DNA from: Calendula officinalis | Lineage: Eukaryota > Streptophyta > Magnoliopsida > Asterales > Asteraceae | Assembly: GCA_963853835.1 (NCBI GenBank) | Contig: OY970825.1 | Location: forward strand, 24,552,835-24,616,834 | Direction: 5' to 3' | DNA length: 64,000 nucleotides | In this document: positions 55,531 through 64,000 of the stretch, piece by piece | Position numbering within the stretch: the first letter of the stretch is position 1 | How the letters are laid out: every line of letters starts with the position of its first letter | The notes under the pieces: generated by a model | The model's input: only the letters and a program-made list of their open reading frames with translations | Told to the model about the DNA's origin: nothing | Database searches by the model: none | Translations under genes and position numbers: made by a program

Positions 55531-56148
55531 TGTTAGATCAAATCACAGATCAACTTAGTACTGATGCTGCAGTTAGTGATAATTATGTTTATTACTGATG
55601 GGGCAGAAACATTTACTACTGATGAAGTTGATGCTGGTGTTCTCTATAACTTAGTTACTACTGATCATACAAAGATTGAAGATACTACTGATCATTGTAG
55701 TTACTACTGACGATGATTATGGACTTACTACTGATCACCAAGTTTACTACTGATGTTACTTATTTACTACTGGTGATTGGTTTTACTACTGATACGCGTT
55801 TATGGAACATATCAAGTCCGAGATCTTCGCAGAGATAGTTATAGAATGTAAATCAATGTATATCGTTTATAATTAGATGTAAATCGTATCCTAGAATAAC
55901 TAGGGTAAATAGTTTAGCTTCAAGGACTATTATATATAGTTCCTTACGAATTGTAAACGTACGTGTGTATTGTTAACTCAATAATATACATTGAAGCTTT
56001 TTGTGAAGCTGTGTTCTTAATATTCTTACATATTGTTCTTACAGTTCATCGTTCTTAATTATTGATATAGTGTTGATCCGCTGCAACTTCTATCATCAAT
56101 TAGATCTAAGGTGTTTATTAACTTGTCTATAGTTAATCGATCCTGACA
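55531..56148 (+). repeat. 3' LTR of the Sirevirus
   Basis: 618 bp, partner of 44722-45339 with one difference noticed by eye (GAAGCTG for GAAACTG). Confidence 0.97.
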
Positions 56149-56153
56149 GAAAC

Positions 56154-57196
56154 TTTATAATACTAATATATTATTATTATTTACGTAAAGTTTAACAACA
56201 CACGACTATAGAATCAAGATAAGTATACATTATTACTATCATCGCATTTAAACTGTAACATTCAATATCCAAATATAAATAAGAATCTATCTACTGCTTT
56301 AAACACGTAATACAGAATATATATAACTATCACTTATACACGATACATGGTCAAATATTAAGAATTAGAGAACTAAAGGTAAATCTTAAACAGCGTAAAA
56401 CTACCATATGCGTAAAGAAAACGTATTTTGCTTAAATAATCCTCTAAAACAAGAATATCAAAACCTGATTTGCACAAATGTATACAGTTTACAAGCAACC
56501 TAAGACAGAAAGGTTAAAAATAAAACAAATAAACTTTCCGATCATGCATCCACGTACGAAAGGAAACAAATTACAATATAAGTTTAAAAAATTCTCCGCT
56601 TTTCAAATTGATTCAGATAAAATTATAAAGCTCTTCTCATCTTCAAAAGCCCTAAGCATCTTTAACTAAAAAGTATCATCAGAAATGAAATTGTTACAAA
56701 AATCAATTAAACTAAAGCCATAGATATATGATTCATGACTATCCATACTTATAAAAATTCAGATCTGTACGTTTGATGAACTTTACGTTTGATGAACTTT
56801 TTTCTTAAAAAATAAGCTTTAAAACAACTAAAAGTTTCAGGAACACTAAAAGCTTTCAAAATCAACAAAACTCATTTGTTCAGATTTATAAAATGCACAA
56901 ATTTGTAGATGATAACTTAAATCAAACAAGATTTTGCATGATTCACCATAGCTCGTTGCCCTCCCTTCCAAAAACACACTAAAAAGCACTTGATTAAACT
57001 ATGAATACGAAATTGAGGTACCACATCAAACAATGTGTACAATCCAACAAAAAAAATTGTAAAAAATATATAATTGATGACATATATCGGAGCAAAAGAG
57101 TAAAATTCAATCAAACCCTAAGCAAACAAGTTAAACAACTAAATTTATAAAATAAAATAAAAGAAGTAAAATAAGAAAATTGACATAATTGATGAC
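56154..57196 (-). other. rest of the UTR intron of RING copy 2
   Basis: Reverse complement resembles copy-1 intron 1 (13,448-14,590). It ends at the splice donor after 57197. No gene is seen. Confidence 0.6.
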
Positions 57197-57391
57197 CTTA
57201 AAATGATTGATCGGAACGAGAATCGAAAAACCAACTGAATTTTACAAAAACTGAATCAGAATTCAACCTGTTGTACAGAAATTATTGTTTTATTGAAATT
57301 AGAGAGCGGTCAAATGGTAATCGACTTGAAAGACTTCATATTTCTTAACACTGCTTTAGTTAGGGTTTTTGAGGAAGTAGAAAGAGGACAA

Positions 57392-57487
57392 ATTGTATAT
57401 AAAGGGTCGGACAGTTGGCTGCTAAACGGGTCGGGTCGGTGGTGGTCTGAAAGCTCAAGAAGTCTCTTCGAGCTCAAATGGCACGTG
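57392..57487 (-). promoter_or_regulatory. promoter of RING copy 2: TATA and G-box
   Basis: On the minus strand a G-box CACGTG (57487-57482) and a TATA-like TTTATATAC (about 57403-57395) are spaced as in copy 1. This supports start sites near 57,370. Confidence 0.6.
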
Positions 57488-58460
57488 ACTTGTGAAAACA
57501 AGAGGGTTTTAGCCGGGAGAAATTTGATTCTAGAAAAGTACATTAACTACCCTCAACTTTTTATATTTACAAAATAATCTAAATATCTGGATTTTGTTAT
57601 TAAATTATCAATTAAATGCTCATAAAACTCAAAGTCTTCTGGTTTTATAAAATATGAAAGTTAAAATCCGACAGAATTTTTTTGGATTCTTACAATATAA
57701 ATTTTATTTATACAAAGCAATTTTATAACAAAGAACAATTATATTCTTCTCTTTTTCTTGCTTTGTATGAATAAAAATCGCTCATAAAGAATCAGTTCCC
57801 CTTTTCATGCTCAATAGGTTATAAATAGAAAAATTATAACTCGTATTTAATTTCATATTATATTATATTACTTTCCGTTACATAAAATTATATTACATCA
57901 TATTCTATTACATTTTATAGAAAAATTGTATTGCTTCAAACTAGATCTTTTTGCTTCATTTGTATACCTATAAAATAATTGATATATGAAATTTATTAAT
58001 TTCTTTCCTAATTTTATCATTTAATTTGAACACTCGTATTGATCAAATGACTAGAAAGATAATTAGAAATATTTAGTAGCAATCAATATAATATCTCTAT
58101 CTTAAAATATACGGAGTATTTAGTTTTTGATTACATTGTATCATATTTTTGTAGTATATTATATTAGAGAAATGATATTTGGTCCTACTCTTTGGTCCTA
58201 CCCATTTGATATGATGACATGTGTACTTCATTAATTCTCTCTCTTGATATTATCCCTTGATTTTGACACATGTTCTCATCTCATGAATAGGACTATGATT
58301 ATAACTAAATAGTAGGCTTAAGTACCATTACTCATTATATTATTCTATATATGACATTTACAAAAAATATTGAAATTCTCTTTTCTTGTCTGAAGAAAAT
58401 TTAATAACTAATAAATATCTGAGCTGGAATCAATACTTGAAAGTTTAAGTAGATAAGCTC

Positions 58461-58572
58461 CTTAATTTATGAAATAACTAAACAAACTCTAATACTTATA
58501 TTTCTTTTGGACGGTATCTAATCTACTTCTTTGCCCATAACATGTAAAACTACTGAACTAACCTTTAAGATG

Positions 58573-58611
<39 letters not shown>

Positions 58612-59429
58612 TTGTTTGATAACTAAAATGTTAAAAATAGATGACACCCTAATCTTTTCATTGGTAATTGTATCATTAATTCATTACTATTATTATTAAT
58701 TTTATAATTGTTGCAACTGTTGTTTATTATTCTAGTTGTAGTTAATATTTTTATTATTATTATTAACAAGTTGATAAATTTTATCATTGTTATATGAGTC
58801 TTTCTATTGTATGCCCCTAGGCATACATTAACTCACATTTAATACATCATAGTTGTCTTTTATACTTGTTATTTCATATTAATGACTTGCTAAACATTTT
58901 GTAATACCTATTTTACCCTTACTATATTTAGAAAATGAAGAATTTTTACGAAATTAAATGCAGGGCATAAAAGTCTTTTAATTTTTGGTATTATATGCCC
59001 CTACAGCATAAGTTAGAAAAAGCCTCATTATATATATGTGTATCTTTCTATTTAATTTAATGAATTAAATAACTCTAATATGATATGAATGATGCTACAA
59101 TGTTCAACTCTAACCGAGACAGCAATGAAGGCCGAACCCGACCCAAAGTCCCAAACCAGGGGATGCAGCCTGATCAGTCAGCTGGTGCCACAAAAGCCGA
59201 GTAATGCAGCAAATTGAACAAAAAGAAAAGCAAAATATACAAATAAATAAATAAAATTAATTAACTTTAAAAGGCGGTTGTAGCCTGTAGATATACAACC
59301 AGGAAAATAACCCATATCTACACAAAACTAAAAATGAAAAAAAATAATTGTTTCAATGTTGGTCAACGAGTCTCATAACCTTCTCTATATGCATTCATGA
59401 TTCAACCACAAGAACACTTAAACCTGCAT
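58461..59429. other. intergenic, AT-rich
   Basis: Outside the inverted duplication. It contains an (ATT)n run at about 58574-58610 and a pair of TATGCCCCTA-type motifs at about 58,810 and 58,990 that may bound a small transposon. No gene is seen. Confidence 0.45.
58574..58610. repeat. (TTA)n microsatellite
   Basis: About 12 uninterrupted TTA units. Confidence 0.9.
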
Positions 59430-60802
59430 TCATTTGATCAATGCAAGTGTCCAAATCAAAAGGATGAGATTGAGAAAGAGAATTAACAGATTCCATATGT
59501 CAATTGGCTGTAATTATAGAAATAAACCTAGTTTAGCGGATAAAACAATAAAAAGCTAAAGTAGTGAGAACATCATGTCAACAATAAAACAACAAAAAGT
59601 TACTAAAATCCGTCATTCGAGTGTGCCTATCTATATACATATACATATGCATGTATATCTACGTACGTATATCTGTGTGTATATGCGTGTAATAAGAAAG
59701 TATTGGTATTACCATGAAAGTGCTAGGTCCTCCCAAATCTTGTACATTGGCCCTCCTTTGATTTCGCCGGTTATTACCAACGATTCAGCCTGCCATTTTA
59801 CAAATCACAAAAGGTGTTATAAAATAATATTCATTGTTTTAAATCGACAACTCTATATAAGATGTATGCTTTTAAGTTTTAATAATTCATTCTTATTTAT
59901 GTTTTAATATGCAACGTAAGCGAGACACAATGAGAATCTCAAATCAATCATATAATTTATATGGTTATACAATTTTTTTTATATATATATAATATATTAG
60001 AAAAAAAATTTAGATAGGCGAGGAAGGGGAGGAAGGCAAACGAGCAACAAGCTCGCCGCTAGCCCTTTTTGGACGGCAAAACTAAATCTTTTGGAAACAA
60101 TATTTGTAGATTACGTGTCATATAATTACTATGCATAAACACGTTATACAAATTTAGTGGAAAACTAACACGTGGTTAACGTACATATAAATAATTTTAA
60201 TTTGGAAATTAGAACGATTCTATGAGTGATGGTGTAACCTAATAGAACCCTAATAGTTAGCAGCTATATTATATAAAAAAAAAATTATAAACTTGTAAAG
60301 TAAATACTTGCGGGTTTATATAGAAACACCAATGTTGTTGGAAATCTAATTAACGTGCCGTGCACACAATCTCATATTATAACCTATATTCTTTTCCTAA
60401 AACGATTAAAAACCCTACTAGATGTCGGGAATCATATCCGGCACATTTCATTTACAGAACATGATAAATAGTTCAAAACACAGAACCTAAATATTCACTA
60501 ATTCAAAACTATAGATAAACCTAAATAAAACCGAATATGTAACAATCCAGTTTAAGGGCAGTTATTTTAACCTGATTCGAGATCATTAAATATTCTTTGA
60601 GGTATCCGTGCGGAAAGAGCCTCACAGAAAACAAGTGCAACTTAATAATCAAAATATTAAATAAAAATAAATAAATAATATACACAGAATGTATATTGTA
60701 TAGTACCTGCTCAAAGGCCGCACGCCAATCATCTCGAGCTATTCTTCTATCATCAAGCTCCACACCAAAAAGGTTCACCACATTTCCATTATAATCATCC
60801 AT
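59430..60802 (-). pseudogene. third RING-gene paralogue without RING
   Basis: Minus-strand pieces match the exon-intron plan of the RING gene: exon 2-like 60802-60707 (MDDYNGN..., ending in -FEQ in phase 0 like the others), exon 3-like 60571-60532 (phase 1 out), exon 4-like 59789-59713 and a terminal 59507-59430. Flanking intron sequences also match. The exon-4 acceptor has shifted and gives TGA as the second codon. The last exon has no RING; its 26 codons are unrelated hydrophobic sequence. A promoter-like region with GGGTCGGGTCGG is at about 61,690-61,750. Probably non-functional. Confidence 0.6.
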
Positions 60803-61005
60803 TAGTAGTTAGAGCGGCCCACCTTAACCTGATAATATTAAATGATCACAAAAAATGAAAATTTATAATCATAATAAACAGGATGATCGCTTAAAATGAA
60901 CAAGAATTTGCATGATCCATCATGCCTCCAAAACACACACACACACTCGAATGTGGTTTAGGTGTGAATACAAAATTAAGGCCAAAGAGATCAAATGTAA
61001 ACAAC

Positions 61006-61212
61006 CAAAATGCATTTTAGTATCATGAACTCGTCTAGGTCTTCTACTACCTGAGGCCTGAACTATTAACGGTGTGCAGCATGGTACCTGAACGGCTTGA
61101 CAAAATGATCGATTTAGTACATGTAATAGTTCAGGTAGTAAAAGACCTAGACAAAATGGTCGATTTAGTATCTATAATATTTCAGGTAGTAGAACAGCCA
61201 AGTTACAAAAAT
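61006..61212. repeat. second copy of the FATA-intron repeat family
   Basis: Starts CCAAAATGCATTTTAG and ends AATGCATTTTGG, with GACAAAATG(A/G)TCGATTTAGT twice inside. Related to 4506-4866. Confidence 0.6.
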
Positions 61213-61798
61213 GCATTTTGGTCAATGTATACAATTTAACAAAGAACTGAAATTGACAAGAAAATGTATAATTAAAAAGGTGAAATTCAATCAAACCCTA
61301 AGAAAACAAGTTAAAAGTGATTTTCAATCAAGCCCAAGCAAACGAGTTAAACAACAGATTTATCGGAAAATGGAGTAAAATAAGAAAATTGACAGAACAA
61401 ATATACAATTAATTACACATTTCGGAGCGAAATGGTGGAATTCAATCGAACCCTAAGCAACTAAGTTTATCACAAAATGAAGTAGAATTAGAAAACTGAC
61501 CTTAAAATGATGAATTTTACAAAATTAATAGCAATGAGGATTGAGAAATTAACAAAATTGGATCGAAAACCAACCTTGGATACAGTGAATCTCGAATTAT
61601 TAATCATCACGAGCGATAAATTGATTGTCAGATTAAAAGAGTTCATTTCACTTCCTTAGCTCTCTTTAGTTTACGGTTTATGAAAGAAATTGAAAGAGGG
61701 CGAGTTATGTATTTATAGGGATAGTTGACTGATAAACGGGTCGGGTCGGAGAAATTTGATTATAGAGATACTTAAAAAAAAGAACAAAAATACAAAAA

Positions 61799-61870
61799 TG
61801 CGTTTGCCGGGAGTCGAACCAGGGTCTATTGCTTGGAAGGCAATTATCCTGACCGTTGGACTACAAACGC
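61799..61870 (-). tRNA. tRNA-Gly (anticodon UCC)
   Basis: 72-nt cloverleaf on the minus strand: acceptor stem GCGTTTG / CAAACGC with discriminator A, D-arm AGTCCAACGGTCAGGAT, anticodon TCC at 61837-61835 in the CTTCCAA loop, T-loop TTCGACT. B-box GGTTCGACTCC is intact. T-rich sequence follows 3' on the minus strand and would end Pol III transcription. Compared with the plant tRNA-Gly(UCC) I know, the acceptor stem has a compensated C-G to T-A change, but the T-stem has one uncompensated mismatch (CCTGG against CCCGG). Confidence 0.93.
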
Positions 61871-61939
61871 TCTTATGATTTTATATATTAGAGTCGGTCT
61901 TTTATATCGCTTTATATAATATAAAGCTTAAATTGTACT

Positions 61940-62400
61940 CAAAGAAGTCCTTGATTTTAATGAAGTCTTAAGAAACAAATCTTAGTCATTGAATAAAAAA
62001 ATCTCTTAACCACCACCATCATCAAATACATGTGATTCAATACACAACCATCACAGCCGGCCACTGCTGCCGACCGCTGCTCGCCACCGGTGATCTCCGC
62101 CGCAATCACATATGACTGAAAGCAGCCGAAGGTAGCGAGGGGTTTCCGGTGGTGGAAACGGTGGCCGGTAGAGGTTGGTGGTGGTGGTCGGCGGTGTTGA
62201 ATCACATGTGATTTAATACACATGGTGTGGTGGTGGTGGTGGTCGGCGGTGTGCAATCACATGTGATTTAATACGCATGGGGTGGTGATACTGTTGATGT
62301 GTTGAATCACATGTGATGTTGGTGGTGATTTGGAGGTTGATTGATCCAATGGCTGAGATTTATTCTGCGTGACTTTACAAAAATGATGGGGCTCCTTGAA
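61940..62400. mobile_element. relative of the CACATGTG TIR element
   Basis: Ends resemble those of 31840-32620: AAGTC(T)TTAAGAAACAAAT and CATTGAAT at the left, and the reverse complement of CCATTGGATCAA with CAAGGAGCCCC at the right. The interior has CCGCC/GGTGGT-rich blocks and four or so TCACATGTGAT palindromes. It lies next to the tRNA gene. Confidence 0.55.
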
Positions 62401-62687
62401 TGTTTCTCTATAAAGCTTAGATACTTGGATTTTGTTATTAAACTAGTTGATTTTTACCCGCTCGATGTCGCGAGAATTTTCATATAGTATCCAAAATACC
62501 ATCTACTCATATATTCATACAACACTAAAAAGATTGTTTTATATTAAGAAAACAATATATGTGTTCCAATATATTTTCAATAGCATATATAACGCTCAAA
62601 TTAATATAATAGTTTTATATTATGTGTCATTTTATATTAAAAAAACAAAATGTGGGTGTAAAGCTATTTCATATGAGGAGGAAAAAC

Positions 62688-62892
62688 ACTCTAGGCTTCT
62701 AGCCTAGTGGTATTGGTGAAAATAATAAGGTGTTGCCCATGACCATGGTCATGGGTTCAAGTCCCGTCATAGACGTGAGGTTTATTCCCCATAGGTGAAA
62801 GGTTCGAGGGAAGGCATAATGCCTCTTGTGGATGTCACTATCTAGGCGCGAACCACTAACTTACTAACTGGCCGTTCCAAAAAAAATAATTA
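62688..62892 (+). mobile_element. tRNA-derived SINE
   Basis: Flanked by a perfect 17-bp duplication ATATGAGGAGGAAAAAC (62671-62687 and 62893-62909). It contains an A-box-like TAGCCTAGTGGTATTGG, a B-box GGGTTCAAGTCCC about 45 bp later and an A-rich tail. The long perfect target duplication points to a recent LINE-driven insertion. Confidence 0.9.
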
Positions 62893-63312
62893 ATATGAGG
62901 AGGAAAAACCCCTTAAGGCCACACAGGTTCATTCGCGCCGACTCCGGACAATCAGCATGGTCATCCGAGATTAGTCGGCTCATAAAGTGAGCCAGAACTC
63001 CGATTACCATAAATAGAAAAAGTAAGCATGTCAAGTTCAAAATATAAACAATATATATAATATTTTATTGTTTATTATGTCGCATCAACTTCAAAAATGT
63101 TATATATACTAATGTATGGTAAGTTTAATAGCTCTCCATTTCATAATAAGTAATACATTTGGAGTTTCACGTTTTTTGAAATAAAAAATTGTAATGAATG
63201 TTAGGTTAGATTAAATTAGATAGTTAGTGAGTGATGAGTATCACACATTTTGATTAAAGTGAGTTTAATAATTTTTAAAATTATAATTATTCATAAATAA
63301 GTTATTTCATTA

Positions 63313-63736
63313 TCTTACTATTATATAAAGCATTTAGGCCTACCCCATTAGGCAAGTTTAAGGAGCTCCTTAAACTTGATTTTAAGGACCTTTCCACTTT
63401 TGTTAGTTAGTTGTCTACCTTAAAAAAAAATCGCGGCTAATAAGATTCGAACCCAAGACCTCTCCTAACTTATCACTATGTGTTAACCACTTGCTATACA
63501 TTACACTTTGGTAACACCACCCACACTTAATAACAAAAGTCTGTTACTCGAAAACCATTTTACCCAATAACATTAAATATACGACGCTGTAAATCATCAA
63601 CTCTTACCAAAATCCATATTTCCGTTTAATTATTTATTTTTAGCAACAATTATTACCGTGTAAACGAACAGCACTTGCTCGTCACGAAATATGGTTTCTG
63701 GGTACCCGCCGCCGCATTGCGCGGGTACCCTGCTAG
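63313..63736 (+). mobile_element. non-autonomous Helitron
   Basis: Starts TCTTACTATTATATAAAGC after A and ends with a GC-rich hairpin (GGTACCCGC ... GCGGGTACC) then CTAG before T. This is the Helitron plan: 5' TC, 3' hairpin plus CTRR, insertion between A and T. 424 bp, no ORF. It lies in a MITE whose intact relative supplies the empty-site sequence. A tRNA-like GATTCGAACCC segment is inside at about 63,450. Confidence 0.88.
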
Positions 63737-63785
63737 TATTAAATAATATAGTTAGTTAGTGCGAGCCCTACTTATTTTGAAAGAG

Positions 63786-63910
63786 AATTGATATTTCTAC
63801 CACAACTTTTAATGGTTATACCACACTGTACAGATTTTGCAGCTAACTGTACAAGTATATTAAGCATTAGATGTGGTACATACCTTAAAGGTTGTGGTAG
63901 AAAAATCACT
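63786..63910. mobile_element. small inverted-repeat MITE
   Basis: Ends ATTGATATTTCTACCACAAC and GTTGTGGTAGAAAAATCACT are inverted repeats with a few mismatches. 125 bp. It interrupts the right part of the mariner-like MITE. The family is not identified. Confidence 0.65.
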
Positions 63911-64000
63911 CCCTAATTTAAAACAACTTAAAATAAAAAGTATATCACTTATTTTGAAACCAAGGAAGTGTAACTTTAAAGAATATTTAAACTTTTAAAT

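Larger units (their letters stand above)
44722..56148 (+). mobile_element. intact Ty1/copia Sirevirus-type retrotransposon
   Basis: 11,427 bp. LTRs of 618 bp at both ends are near-identical (one difference noticed, GAAACTG against GAAGCTG), with a 5-bp duplication GAAAC (44717-44721 and 56149-56153). Order is gag, protease-integrase-RT-RNase H, then an additional large ORF, which marks the SIRE/Maximus lineage. The element lies antisense in the 5'-UTR intron of RING copy 2. All three ORFs are open to full length. Near-identical LTRs imply a very recent insertion. Confidence 0.97.
40441..58460. repeat. right arm of large inverted duplication
   Basis: Reverse complement of about 11,940-28,878. 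It carries RING copy 2 and is expanded by an 11.4-kb retrotransposon and a 1-kb internal duplication, but lacks the 12-kb microsatellite and the MITE of the left arm. Outer similarity fades near 58,460. Confidence 0.85.
63131..63970. mobile_element. mariner-like MITE disrupted by two insertions
   Basis: Left part (63131-63312) and right end (to 63970, TATCACTTATTTTGAAACCA) match the intact MITE at 12672-12986, including GTTATTTCATT...TATTAAAT against its GTCATTTCACTTTATTAAAT. It is flanked by TA. A Helitron and a smaller inverted-repeat element interrupt it. Confidence 0.82.

Noticed and set aside
57293..57577. 94-residue plus-strand ORF
   Set aside because: Antisense to the promoter and 5'-UTR exon of RING copy 2. 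A similar ORF in copy 1 (13,098-13,289) is equally explained by the duplicated promoter.
63434..63500. Possible tRNA gene in the Helitron (GATTCGAACCC)
   Set aside because: B-box-like motif only; no paired acceptor stem or anticodon arm. More likely a SINE or tRNA relic.

Overview
The window is nuclear DNA of a flowering plant. It has spliced genes with GT/AG introns, a plastid-targeted acyl-ACP thioesterase, a plant-type tRNA-Gly and many plant transposons (Sirevirus-type LTR elements, LINE, SINE, MULE, hAT, Stowaway-like MITEs, Helitron). The extra ORF of the intact LTR element is of a type I associate with daisy-family (Asteraceae) genomes, so Asteraceae is the best guess; this is inference only.

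Left part (1-12,000). A four-exon gene for RNA polymerase subunit RPB10 (986-2663) is followed by a seven-exon FATA acyl-ACP thioesterase gene (3889-7348). The end of FATA, including its stop codon, lies in an inverted duplication whose second arm was later split by a LINE (7619-7947) and a FAR1-carrying MULE (8028-11897).

Middle (about 11,940-58,460). This is a large inverted duplication. Each arm carries one copy of a RING-finger gene that looks like a SUMO-targeted ubiquitin ligase of the RNF4/SLX8 type: acidic N-terminus, SUMO-interacting-motif-like segments, proline run, C-terminal C3HC4 RING. The copies lie tail to tail. Copy 1 (+, 14608-28143) has an intron that is almost wholly a 12-kb (GTAT)n microsatellite. 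Copy 2 (-, 44679-41189) has a different short repeat, (TATATG)n, at the same intron position, an internal exon duplication with a proline-rich minisatellite, and an 11.4-kb Sirevirus in its 5'-UTR intron. The spacer (28,880-40,440) holds a secreted glycine/aspartate/histidine-rich protein gene (-) and a second, gag-only LTR element with degenerate coding (-).

Right part (58,460-64,000). There is a third RING-gene paralogue that has lost its RING (pseudogene, -), a tRNA-Gly(UCC) gene (-), a SINE with a 17-bp target duplication, and a MITE with a Helitron and another small MITE nested in it.

The host genes do not form a pathway. The most striking features are the giant, nearly pure intronic tetranucleotide array and the unrelated repeats at the same splice-donor-proximal site in its paralogues.
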